Assembly (NCBI RefSeq): GCF_900116905.1
Contig: NZ_FPCG01000002.1
Coordinates: forward strand, 124,001 to 188,000
Direction of reading: 5' to 3'
Length of the DNA stretch: 64,000 nt
DNA from: Micrococcus terreus
GTDB taxonomy: Bacteria; Actinomycetota; Actinomycetes; Actinomycetales; Micrococcaceae
In this document: positions 27,301-35,900 of the stretch, one piece after another
Layout: the number at the start of each line of letters is the position of its first letter
Numbering within the stretch: position 1 is the stretch's first letter
The notes under the pieces: generated by a model
Seen by the model: the letters and a program-made list of their open reading frames with translations, nothing else
What the model was told of the DNA's origin: nothing
Database searches by the model: none
Program-made: the position numbers and the translations under genes

Positions 27301-27958
27301 ACTGGATGCGCTGGGCCTTCCGTGCGGTGGCGGCCTGGCGGGAGAGCGGCCCGAGCTGACGCCGGACCTCCTCGGTCAGATCACGCACCCGGTCCAGGTT
27401 GGCCCGCATGGACTCGAGCTTGCGGACGGTGCGCTCCTTGCGCCGCCGATGCTTGAGGATCCCGGAGGCCTCCTCGATGAAGCCGCGGCGCTCCTCCGGG
27501 GTGGCCTGCAGGATCCGGTCCAGCTGCCCCTGACCCACAATCACGTGCATCTGCCGTCCCAGCCCCGAGTCCGAGAGCAGCTCCTGGATGTCCAGCAGTC
27601 GGCAGGATGCGCCGTTGATGGCGTACTCCGACCCGCCGCTGCGGAACAGGGTCCTCGAGATGGTGACCTCGCTGTACTCGATCGGCAGGGCACCGTCCGC
27701 GTTGTCGATGGTCAACGTCACCTGGGCTCGGCCCAGCGGAGCACGGCCGGAGGTGCCGGCGAAGATGACGTCCTCCATCTTGCCCCCGCGCAGGTTCTTG
27801 ACGCCCTGCTCCCCCATCACCCAGGCCAGGGCGTCCACCACGTTGGACTTTCCCGAGCCGTTGGGGCCCACGACGGCGGTCACCCCGGGTTCGAAGTGGA
27901 AGGTGGTGGCGGAGGCGAAGGACTTGAACCCGCGCACGGTCAGGGTCTTCAGGAACAC
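24299..27958 (-). CDS. smc: Chromosome segregation ATPase SMC
   Basis: Core of the condensin that loads at parS sites and aligns chromosome arms; partners ScpA and ScpB are not in this window. 1219 residues: N-terminal head with Walker A GPNGSGKS (31-38), coiled coil about 170-490, hinge about 505-660, second coiled coil about 700-1020, and C-terminal head with the signature LLSGGERSL and Walker B YVMDEVEAALDD. The start is a GTG at 27958 where homology begins (FLKTLTVRGFKSFA); it lies 19 nt after the wecB stop and has only a weak ribosome binding site. The 3' end runs 53 nt into the convergent MFS gene. Usual neighbours mutM and rnc now lie about 17 kb away. Confidence 0.96.
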   Translation of the reverse strand: MFLKTLTVRGFKSFASATTFHFEPGVTAVVGPNGSGKSNVVDALAWVMGEQGVKNLRGGKMEDVIFAGTSGRAPLGRAQVTLTIDNADGALPIEYSEVTISRTLFRSGGSEYAINGASCRLLDIQELLSDSGLGRQMHVIVGQGQLDRILQATPEERRGFIEEASGILKHRRRKERTVRKLESMRANLDRVRDLTEEVRRQLGPLSRQAATARKAQRIQFDVRDARARLLADDLAAQRAAVGKLAAGDRELEAALEQAQARLAEGERQAASLGSQAQSVSDAAAAAQRHWYELSTLAERYRSLAAVVEERAGSRRHPAPAPSGPDPQTARALAEKAQHEAEQADAAVEQMRAELEQATAQRQAAEATARQAHEAYTRALQRIADRRQAAAVAAGRAEAARARQESLTAQDARLAQRAEDSAQTVERLRAELTAEQNRLAGSMDTEEALDAAYEQAAEQAAQAQQEHAALQAQVAEAAAAHREATARREALQELLEPEADAAISALTDHSVRSLAERVRIREGWEAAVAAALGGPGEQLVLPHVQAAESALQALEAAGATAVRLLHPLPDVPDDGPAPPADTSPGVPAASVVETDDPGLTATLRLLLDDVVLVEDLEQAREVVSGVGGASARRRAVTRDGAVHGPGWFDGQGTGAGSRIERQAAADRAAEVTVQTSHELDRLRFAQAGMRERLQAAQEAEALALEELNESDARYTAVTEHLARLTEQLQLAQDEGASLAAEREALARRLEEYQDVVTEAERQAEEAARSVAGESASAAPTDGAETSPVDSAARDAAEEAAAQARHAETEARLALRTAESVQGQTRHRADQARRAVAAADLARTEYERSETQRRTRLRRLEAVGAAVGQARSWLDAAVTRAAADRQELDREREQLERRLNELRQAADEDRSGVTQAQERLHAAQMARQEQQLRLDQMQERAREDLGMTPDYLLEHFGPEVPVPTGPPPEPHEGSAADAGSDQVVVPAGEPETVPFDRAEQQKRLRRAERELSALGRVNPLALEEFDAVEERHRFLSEQLQDLESSRKDLLAIIQDVDDTVLTVFRSAFEDTAEQFQHVFATLFPGGEGRLFLTDPDDLLSSGVEVEARPAGKKVKRLSLLSGGERSLAAVAMLVAIFKARPSPFYVMDEVEAALDDTNLGRLLQIFRELQRDSQLIIITHQKRTMEVADVLYGVSMRGDGISQVISQRLDGAADPPGDPGE

Positions 27959-27977
27959 CGTGGATCCGGAGGCGGCC

Positions 27978-29120
27978 TCAGCCGCCGAAGTCCGGCAGGC
28001 GCTCGCCCATCTCCAGCATCTGGCGGATGGCCGCGACCGTACGCGCAGCGGCCTTGCCATCACCGTAGGGGTTCACCGCGGCGGCCATGGCCTGGTAGGC
28101 GTCGGCGTCGTCCAGCAGGGTCTGCACCTCGGAGAAGACACGCTCCTCGTCGGTGCCGATCAGCTTCACGGTGCCAGCAGTGACGGCCTCAGGTCGCTCG
28201 GTGTTCTCGCGCATGACCAGCACGGGCTTGCCCAGGCTGGGAGCCTCCTCCTGCACACCGCCGGAGTCGGTCAGGACGACGTCTGCCACCGAGATCAGCC
28301 GGGTGAACTCGCCGTAGGCCAGCGGCTCGGTGACGATCACGTTCTCCAGACCCGCGATCTCGGGGAGGATCGCCTCTCGCACGACCGGGTTCTTGTGGGC
28401 CGGAAGCACGAAGTCGACATCCGCGTACGTCCGGGCCAGACGCGCCAGAGCACGGCCAACGCCACGCATGGCCTCGCCCTGGTTCTCGCGACGGTGCGTG
28501 GTGACCAGCACGAGTCGTCGACCGTTGGCCGAGAGCTCCTCCAGGACGGGGTCGGTGAAGGGCACCTGCTTCTCCACGACCTCCAGCAGGGCATCGATCA
28601 CCGTGTTGCCCGTGATGCAGATGTCCTCGGCGGGCACCGCCTCGCGCAGCAGGTTGTCGCGGCTGGTGGAGGTGGGGGCCAGGTGCAGGCTGGCGATCTG
28701 CGAGGTCATCTTGCGGTTGGCCTCCTCCGGGAAGGGGGAGAACAGGTCGAAGCTGCGCAGTCCGGCCTCGGCGTGGACCACGGGGATGCCCCGATAGAAG
28801 GCGGCGATCGCGCCGGCGGTCGAGGTGGTGGTGTCGCCCTGGACCACCACGGCGTCCGGGGCGTCCTTCTCGAACAGGGCGTCCAGGCCCTCGATGGTGC
28901 GGGTCATCACTCCGTTGAGCGTCTGCCGAGGCTGGATGATGTTCAGGTCGTGGTCGGGGGTGATGCCGAAGAGCTCGTTGACCTGGTCCAGCATCTCCCG
29001 GTGCTGGCCCGTGACCGTCACGACGCACTCCAGATCCGGATCGGCCTGCAGCGCCGTGATGATGGGAGCCATCTTGATGGCCTCGGGACGGGTGCCGTAG
29101 ATCGGCATGATCTTCTTCAC
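27978..29120 (-). CDS. wecB: UDP-N-acetylglucosamine 2-epimerase (non-hydrolysing)
   Basis: Converts UDP-GlcNAc to UDP-ManNAc in the cytoplasm, the first step towards ManNAc or ManNAcA in envelope polymers. 380 residues with GTRPEAIKMAP at the N-terminus, VVQGDTTTSTAGA, HAEAGLRS and the PEEANRK motif, and TDSGGVQEEAPSLGKPVLV. GTG at 29120 with GAGGA upstream; the upstream frame is not conserved. UDP-ManNAc is the substrate of the dehydrogenase at 39868-41112. It is the leftmost gene of the polysaccharide locus, transcribed towards smc and divergent from the exporter genes. Confidence 0.94.
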   Translation of the reverse strand: MKKIMPIYGTRPEAIKMAPIITALQADPDLECVVTVTGQHREMLDQVNELFGITPDHDLNIIQPRQTLNGVMTRTIEGLDALFEKDAPDAVVVQGDTTTSTAGAIAAFYRGIPVVHAEAGLRSFDLFSPFPEEANRKMTSQIASLHLAPTSTSRDNLLREAVPAEDICITGNTVIDALLEVVEKQVPFTDPVLEELSANGRRLVLVTTHRRENQGEAMRGVGRALARLARTYADVDFVLPAHKNPVVREAILPEIAGLENVIVTEPLAYGEFTRLISVADVVLTDSGGVQEEAPSLGKPVLVMRENTERPEAVTAGTVKLIGTDEERVFSEVQTLLDDADAYQAMAAAVNPYGDGKAAARTVAAIRQMLEMGERLPDFGG

Positions 29121-29301
29121 AGTGTTCCTCGGGAAGGCAGACGTCTCGATCCTCTGGGTCGGACCCGGGCGCCGGGGCATCCTGGTCCGTGTCGAGCTAC
29201 CACATACCTTAGGTCACCCGGTCGCTGGCCACGGCACACCCCCTGTGGCCGTGTTGAGGGTCCGTTCGGGTGTCAACGGCTGGCCCAGCCTCCTCGTCTC
29301 C

Positions 29302-29307
29302 TAGACT
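29302..29307 (+). promoter_or_regulatory. Candidate -10 of the tagGH exporter operon
   Basis: TAGACT in the 293-nt divergent spacer 29121-29413. The -35 is not clear; the leader would be about 100 nt. For wecB on the other strand I see no convincing promoter in the same spacer, which otherwise holds nothing recognisable. Confidence 0.35.
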
Positions 29308-29413
29308 GGTCCCCGACCACCGCGCCGTCCGGCCTGGCTGTTCCCCGGTCCGGTGGACAGAGAGCACCCGGGCATGGGCGGCGACGGAACCACGGAAGGC
29401 AGACGAAGAGACC

Positions 29414-30334
29414 ATGACGACCGGGAGTGCTGATGGGCGGAATCCGTCCATGACCGCGAAGTTCGTGGAGGCCGTCCGCGAGTCGTATGACGGGATCGAC
29501 CGTCTCACCCCGGTCACCGGTCGCCCGGGCCTGGGCTCGTACGTCCGGCAGCTGTGGCAGCGGCGGCACTTCATCTGGTGGCAGTCCCGCAGCCGGGTGA
29601 TCACCAGCAACGACGACAGTCGCCTGGGCTCAGTGTGGCTGGTCCTGCGTCCCTTGCTCGACGCCGTGTTCTACTGGCTGATCTTCGGCGTCCTGCTGCA
29701 GTTCGACCGAGGGATGGACAACTTCGTCGCATTCGTCATCATCGGCGTGTTCATGTACCAGTTCACCAGCACGGCGTTGACGGCAGGAACCCGGACGATC
29801 TCCTCCAACCTGTCCCTGACCCGGGCCTTCCAGTTCCCCCGCATGGCCCTGCCGGTCGCGGACCTGATCTTCGACATCATGCAGCGCATGCTGGCCGTGC
29901 TGGTCATGTTCGGGCTGATCATGCTCATCCCACCCCACGAGACGCCTGAGTGGACCTGGCTGCTCTTCCCCGTCCTGATGCTGGTGCAGTCCGTCTTCGA
30001 CTTCGGACTGATGCTCATCATGGCGCGGATCAGCACGAAGATCCCGGACCTGACCAAGCTCATGCAGTTCGTGACGCGACTGCTGATGTACGGCTCCGGG
30101 GTCATCTTCCCCATCGAACGGCTCACGGCCAACCACCCTGCGCTGCACGCCATCGTGGAGATGAACCCGGTGTTCGTGCTGCTCTCCATGTACCGCGAGA
30201 TCCTGATCGACGGGACGGTCCCCAGCCCGGAGCACTGGATCATGCTGCTCTGCTGGACCGCCGCGGTGTTCCTCATCGGGTTCTTCGTGTTCTGGTTGGG
30301 AGAGGAGGAGTACGGACGTGAGCAGAACCGCTGA
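29414..30334 (+). CDS. tagG: ABC-2 type polysaccharide/teichoic acid exporter, permease
   Basis: Membrane subunit of a TagGH/Wzm-Wzt type exporter that moves a finished lipid-linked glycopolymer across the membrane. 306 residues from ATG at 29414: a cytoplasmic N-terminal part, an amphipathic interface helix region (RRHFIWWQSRSRV), and six predicted membrane spans with SLGSVWLVLRPLLDAVFYWLIF split at the family boundary. A second ATG at 29450 is possible. It overlaps the ATPase gene by 17 nt. Found with glycosyltransferases and nucleotide-sugar genes, so the cargo is probably the polymer made by this locus. Confidence 0.88.
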   Translation: MTTGSADGRNPSMTAKFVEAVRESYDGIDRLTPVTGRPGLGSYVRQLWQRRHFIWWQSRSRVITSNDDSRLGSVWLVLRPLLDAVFYWLIFGVLLQFDRGMDNFVAFVIIGVFMYQFTSTALTAGTRTISSNLSLTRAFQFPRMALPVADLIFDIMQRMLAVLVMFGLIMLIPPHETPEWTWLLFPVLMLVQSVFDFGLMLIMARISTKIPDLTKLMQFVTRLLMYGSGVIFPIERLTANHPALHAIVEMNPVFVLLSMYREILIDGTVPSPEHWIMLLCWTAAVFLIGFFVFWLGEEEYGREQNR

Positions 30335-31208
30335 GTCCCAGCCGGACACCCCGGAGCCGTCGGACACACCGCCACGCCCTTGGGGCGATCTGAGCCTGCT
30401 CGCCACGGACATCCACCTGACCTATCAGGTCCGCATGGCCAAGGAGAACCAGACCCGTCGTCTGTTCAGCCGCGGCGGGGACCGCTCGGAGGTTTATGCG
30501 GTCCGTGGCGTCTCGCTGGCCGCCCGACAGGGCGAGTTCGTCGGCCTGGTCGGCCGCAACGGCTCGGGCAAGAGCACCCTGCTGCGCGTGCTGGCCGGAG
30601 TCGAGACACCCACCTCCGGGACGGTCCAGGCCTCCTCGAAACCGCAGCTGATGGGGGTGGGCGCGGCTCTGATGCCCCACCTCACCGGCATCGACAACAT
30701 CCGCATCGGACTGCTCGCCATGGGACTGACGCCCGCTGAGGTCCAGGAGCGCATCTCCCGGGTCGCCGAGCTGGCTGACATCGGGGACTCCATCCGACGG
30801 CCGATGCGCACCTATTCCTCCGGCATGAGGGCACGACTGCGCTTCGCCATCTCGGTGGCCGCCGACCCGGGCATCATCATGATCGACGAGGCGCTCTCCA
30901 CCGGAGACGATGCCTTCCGGGAGCGGTCCAATGAGGCGATGAAGGACCTGATCGCCCGCTCAGGCACCGGATTCCTCGTGAATCACTCTGCCTCGGCGAT
31001 CCGGGAGCTGTGCACACGAGTGATCTGGCTGGACCAGGGCGAGATCGTCGAGGACGGCGAGACCGATCAGGTGATGACCCACTACAGCTACTTCATGAAT
31101 GCGCTGCGTCGGCACGGCGAGGAGACGGCGGTGGAGGTGAAGTCCAGACACCAGCAGGACTTCGCCCAACGCATCGACGACATCAGGAGCGCTGGGCCAG
31201 GCCGTTGA
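30318..31208 (+). CDS. tagH: ABC-2 type polysaccharide/teichoic acid exporter, ATPase
   Basis: ATP-binding subunit of the exporter, 296 residues. Walker A GRNGSGKS, signature YSSGMRARL, Walker B IIMIDEALS, and an H-loop NHSASA in which the usual switch histidine is kept. The N-terminal 60 residues include an interface loop with KENQTRRLFSRG, typical of TagH and Wzt proteins that handle teichoic acid or O-antigen-like polymers. No C-terminal carbohydrate-binding domain of the long Wzt type is present. GTG start at 30318 lies inside the end of the permease gene after GAGGAGG, so translation is coupled. Confidence 0.9.
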   Translation: MSRTAESQPDTPEPSDTPPRPWGDLSLLATDIHLTYQVRMAKENQTRRLFSRGGDRSEVYAVRGVSLAARQGEFVGLVGRNGSGKSTLLRVLAGVETPTSGTVQASSKPQLMGVGAALMPHLTGIDNIRIGLLAMGLTPAEVQERISRVAELADIGDSIRRPMRTYSSGMRARLRFAISVAADPGIIMIDEALSTGDDAFRERSNEAMKDLIARSGTGFLVNHSASAIRELCTRVIWLDQGEIVEDGETDQVMTHYSYFMNALRRHGEETAVEVKSRHQQDFAQRIDDIRSAGPGR

Positions 31209-31289
31209 CCACGGTCACTGGACCCATCGCGTTCGACACCGGCAGATCCGGCACCCCTGGATCGCCGCCCCACAGAAGAGGAACCCCGC

Positions 31290-32846
31290 GTGCTCCTGCT
31301 CACCAGCCGTACCCGCAATCCGGAGCACTTCGAGGGGTACGCCTTCGTCGGGGCCGACTATATCAACGGGGAGACCGGACTCAGCCAATACCGCAGGAGC
31401 ACGGGCCGGTCCGTCCCCCCGGGCGAGGACGGCTGCTACGTCGTCGCCCGCCGAGTCGGTCGTTCGCTCGAGGTCGGAACGGATGCGAACGGGATCGGGC
31501 GGCTCTTCCTCTATCGCTCCGGCTCTGAGTGGGCCATCGGCTCCTCCTACTCCGGGCTGATCGACCATCTGCGTTCTGCAGGGTGGACTCTGACGGCGAA
31601 TCCTGCTCGGCTGCGGCCCTTCGCCATCCGACAGGCGTTCACCATGCAGCTCACCACGTTCCAGACGGCATTCGAGGAAGTCCGCCTGCTGCCCATCGGG
31701 ACGACCGTGCTCATCCGCAGGGGACGCCTGCAGATCCGGCAGCCGCAGACTCCACAGATCACTGACTATGAGCACGCCCTCGAGAAGTACCTGACGGTCT
31801 GGCGCACCAGGGTCCACACCCTCCTCAGCGACCCCCGCGTGTCCTTCACCGCCGACCTCAGCGGAGGCGCTGATTCCCGCACGGTCTTCGCCTTCCTGGT
31901 GGACTCGGGCCTCTTCAGCACCGAGGACGACAGGTTCACCCTGCTCTCCGGTATCAACCAGAAGGCCGATCTGGCCGTGGCGAGGTCCATCGCCGCCGAC
32001 TATGCCCTGACCGTCAACGGGCCCCAGGCTGCTCCGCGCACGCTGGTCTCCGGTGACCGTGCCTTCGCTCACTGGAGGGAGCACAGCCTGGGCGTGTACA
32101 CCCCGGTCTATGTCTCTGCGACGTTCCAGAACCCCTTCGAGATCCACGCTCACGGCGGCGGCGGGGAGACCGGGCGTCAGTACTACACCGCGTCAGACCC
32201 GGTCGACCTGCTGGGGCAGTTCCAGGGCAAGATGCCTCCGGCAGACTTCGACCTGTGGAGGCACGAGGTCTCGTCCACACGGGACGAGCTGATCATGCAG
32301 GCGCCAGACCTGGTGCCGAGCATCCACCACTACATGCAATTCCGCAACAGGTTCCATTTCGGGCACATTCCCCAGGCACGTCCGATGTTCACGCCACTCA
32401 ACTCCAAGTTCGCCCTGCAGGCGCTGTCGGCTCTGCCGATGGGTGAGCGCCGCCGCTTCCGGATGGACGTCATGGAGTCACTGGCCCCGGGGCTGAAGGA
32501 CCACCCCTACGACGACCCCACGAAGGCCCCCACGGACGACGAGCTCGACCACCTGACAGTCCTGCGGCCGCTCGGTCACCTTCCCTCGGGCCAGGTCTAT
32601 GCCGATCCGACGGTGCAGGAATCACGTCCTGACGATCCGGTGAAGCGTAGCTTCGAGCAGTGGCAGGCCGCCATCGAGGCCGCTGCCCAGCGTCCGGAGG
32701 TCCGCCGGTTCATCATGGGCAATGCCATGGGCCGGACAGACCAGATCATCACCCGTCTGCGCGAGCAGGGCCACCCGTTCCACTCCCATTCCCCCGAGTC
32801 CGTCCAGCTGTCGCACCTGCTGATGGTGGACTTCACGCTCAGCTGA
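31290..32846 (+). CDS. Asparagine-synthase-like protein of the polysaccharide locus
   Basis: 518-residue protein resembling asparagine synthetase B in layout. The N-terminal 150 residues look like the glutaminase half (FLYRSGSEWAIGSSYSGLIDHL), but there is no Cys at position 2, so glutamine hydrolysis is not expected. The second half starts with the ATP-pyrophosphatase motif DLSGGADSRTVF (SGGADS at 191-196), which could activate a carboxylate for amidation. Such proteins occur in surface-polymer clusters; WbpS of Pseudomonas amidates sugar uronic acids. Amidation of ManNAcA is a reasonable guess, with free ammonia or another nitrogen donor. GTG at 31290 with AGAGGA upstream, 81 nt after tagH. 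Substrate is inferred from context only. Confidence 0.6.
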   Translation: MLLLTSRTRNPEHFEGYAFVGADYINGETGLSQYRRSTGRSVPPGEDGCYVVARRVGRSLEVGTDANGIGRLFLYRSGSEWAIGSSYSGLIDHLRSAGWTLTANPARLRPFAIRQAFTMQLTTFQTAFEEVRLLPIGTTVLIRRGRLQIRQPQTPQITDYEHALEKYLTVWRTRVHTLLSDPRVSFTADLSGGADSRTVFAFLVDSGLFSTEDDRFTLLSGINQKADLAVARSIAADYALTVNGPQAAPRTLVSGDRAFAHWREHSLGVYTPVYVSATFQNPFEIHAHGGGGETGRQYYTASDPVDLLGQFQGKMPPADFDLWRHEVSSTRDELIMQAPDLVPSIHHYMQFRNRFHFGHIPQARPMFTPLNSKFALQALSALPMGERRRFRMDVMESLAPGLKDHPYDDPTKAPTDDELDHLTVLRPLGHLPSGQVYADPTVQESRPDDPVKRSFEQWQAAIEAAAQRPEVRRFIMGNAMGRTDQIITRLREQGHPFHSHSPESVQLSHLLMVDFTLS

Positions 32847-32857
32847 GCACACCGCAA

Positions 32858-32891
32858 TGGCTCTCCCCCAGCGATGGCTGGGGAAGAGCCA
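32858..32891. terminator. Bidirectional terminator between the Asn-synthase-like gene and the large glycosyltransferase gene
   Basis: 15-bp inverted repeat with one mismatch (32858-32872 with 32877-32891, 4-nt loop) between two convergent genes. Confidence 0.8.
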
Positions 32892-32903
32892 GGACACGGG
32901 TGC

Positions 32904-35900
32904 TCAACGGCCCCTGACGACCTTCAGGATCTGCTCGACGATCACGGTCGGGGCGAAGTGGCTGTTCATGTACTCCCGTACGGCGAACGACTCCTCCATG
33001 AACCGATCCTGGTCTGCCGTCAGGTATTGGATTCTCGACACGGCCTCGGCCGTGCTCTCCACCATCCACCGATCGCCATAGACGAACTCCGCACCTGCCC
33101 ACGGATAGATGATGGGAATGCAGCCGGCGGCACCCCCCTCGGCGATGGCCTGGTGGGTCCCCTCGTGGTCGCTGGTCGACAGGATGAAGCCAGGCTCGGT
33201 CCTGTACCACTGGGCGATGTCATCGCTGTGACCACCGAACTCCACCGCTCTCTGGAGGGCAGGCGAGTCGGCGATGCGACCGTACTGCTCCTGGAAGTAG
33301 GCGGTCTCCTTCTCGCGGCTCATCAACCAGGCGTACTCGGAGTACTCCTTGCCCTTGATGACCAGGCGGAACGCCGGATCATGGGCGGTGAGGTCCTCGA
33401 TGACATCGAGCGCCAGGTCCAGTCGTTTGGACTGAGGGACTGAACCGACCATGCCCAGGGTGTGGCGGTCGATCGTCGGGCGGTAGGCACCGAAGCGGCC
33501 GATGTCGAAGGTGTTGCCGATGACGGTGCACTTGGATGCCGGGATGTCGAAGAGGATCTGTGCACGTCGCATCCCCACCGGAGACACGAAGACGAAGCTG
33601 TCCACCGCGTCGATGTCGACGTCGTTCAGGAACCGTTTGCGCAGCTCCTGGGCGTGGATCCTCACCACCAGACGCTGGCCCGGTCGCTTGTGCCGGCTGT
33701 ACCAGACGACGTTGCCCAGTCCCCATTCGCAGAAGATGACATCTGCTTCGGCCAGCAGCCGCTGACTCTGCGCCTCATCGTGGATGTTGTGTCCACCCCA
33801 CCGGTCCACGATGACCCGGTAGCCGGCCTGCTGCAGTCCCGAGGTGATCTCCGGGAAGAACTTGAAGTCATGTCCGGCCAGCAGCACGGTCTGCTGACCT
33901 GTCGGATCAACCTCGACGACGGCTGGTGTCGAGGTCGTCGTCTCCAACGGGGCTTCGTCCTTCACGACCTGCCAGGCGAACACCTTGTCGTCTGTCAGCA
34001 CCGGAGTCTCTCCGGCCTGGATAGCGGCATAGTGGTCGGCCGAGTAGAGGACCAGCTGATCGTTGAGGTCTGCGTTCAGCGCCGCGACGCGCAGGTGGGG
34101 CTCCCCGCTGCTCCACCGCACGACGCGCTTGCCCACGGCGCTCCACTCGCCGAAGCGCAGGGCTGTGACGAGGTCTTCGACATCCCATTGGCTCAGGGTT
34201 CCCACCGCTGGCCGAGCGATGATGACATGCTCGATGCCCCGGCTGGTCAGTTCCTCGGCACGGAGCTCAGCCGGACGTTCGAGCACCGGCACGGATGCGG
34301 TGACGTCCCCGACGGAGTCCGTCACAAGGTACAGGTCAGGCCGGATCGACTGCTGCTCGAACACGGCGACATCGGCGGCGGAACACTGGATGGCGAAGGC
34401 GGGGCGCTGAGGACTGCGGACGGGGAAGCCTGCGACCCGCATCATGTACGTCAGGCGATGGGCACAGGTGTGTGCCTGGTTCACGTGACGCAGCGCCTTC
34501 CACAGGTCCCGATGGCGCTGCTCCTCGGAGCTCTTCCACGCCTTCAGCTGACGATTGGCCTCATCGGGGGTGCTGACGGTCGGCACGGCACCGGCGAAGG
34601 TCTCATCCACCCCCCGTCCGGGCGAGCTCAGGACATTCGACCCGGAGGCGGTGATCTCCACCACTCGACGAGAGAACATGGACGGAGAGTCGACCACCGA
34701 GTTCCCGTTGAGGTGGATGGGGTGGGCCTTGTAAGCCTGGCACATCTCGGGGTAGCTCAGGCTCTGGCGTGCGAACCTGCGGAAGCGGTCCGGCAGACGG
34801 TAAGGCGAGTTCGGGTCGTTGTGGACCCGTTCGTAGATGGCCAGCCCGTAGGGGGCGGACTCGTAGAAGAGGAAGTCCAGTCCCTGTTTGCGCGTGGCGT
34901 ACTTGTCGCCGTAGTAGGTCCCGCCGTAGGAGATGGCCTCCTCCTGCTCGCGTGTGCTGGGCAGCGGATTGTGCAGGAGCGGCTGGGCGGCGAACGGGGC
35001 CGAGGCCACCGTCTTGATCACGTTGTCCGGCAGGGCGTTGTAGTCCACGATCGTGCGGGCATCGGTGGTGAACACGTAGTCGCACAAGGCCGCGGTCTTC
35101 TTGAACCTGTTGAAGTGGACCGGGTCCTCCTTGTTCCAGAACATCGTGGCGATCCCCGAGGTCCGGCAGTGCTCGATCAGCTCGACGATCGGGGCATGGG
35201 TCTCATCGTCGTAGTACCCGATGATCCGCTCCCAGGCGCGGTCGTTGCCCTGCCATGCCGATTCGATGAACAGTGCATCCACCTGGTGCTCTGCGAACTG
35301 AGCTCGCCAGTCCTCGGGTGTCACGCGCAGGGCGGTGAGCTCAGGCAGGAACGTCTCTGAGGTGAACGTGTCCCCGATGAAGGCGACCGTGAACTCCTTC
35401 AGCGGCCGTTCCCCCGCCGCCTCATCGGTCTCGGCCATCGCCAGATCCTCGTTCTGGTCTCGGACGGAGACCAGGGAGTCCCGGAGTGCCTGACCCGCGA
35501 CGCTCCACTGTCGGCTCTCCTTGACCCACGCCCGGGCACGGACACCCATGGCGCGGCGTTCCTCAGGATCCGCGAGGAGTCGGTCCAGCTGTGCAGCCAG
35601 GTCGGTCACGTCGTCCTTGTGGAAGGTCAGGGCGCGCTGCTGATCCTCACCGGCGAAGACCAGGTGGGGGGAGACGTCGGAGAGCACCACCGCGCCTCCG
35701 ACGGACATCGCCTCCAGTGGCTTCAGCGGCGAGACGAGCTCGGTGACCGGCAGAGACTTCCGGGCGAGCGGGAAGATGTCGATGCTGGAGAGGTACACCG
35801 GCATCTGCTGGCCGGGGATTCCGCTGACATAGCGCGTCTCAGGGTCCAGACCCAGTCGAGTGATCAACGCCTGGAGATCGGCCAGGTAGGCTCCGGCCCC

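Noticed and set aside
33462-35360. 632-codon plus-strand frame inside the large glycosyltransferase gene
   Set aside because: The opposite strand encodes recognisable glycosyltransferase modules; the frame has no start signal or domain.
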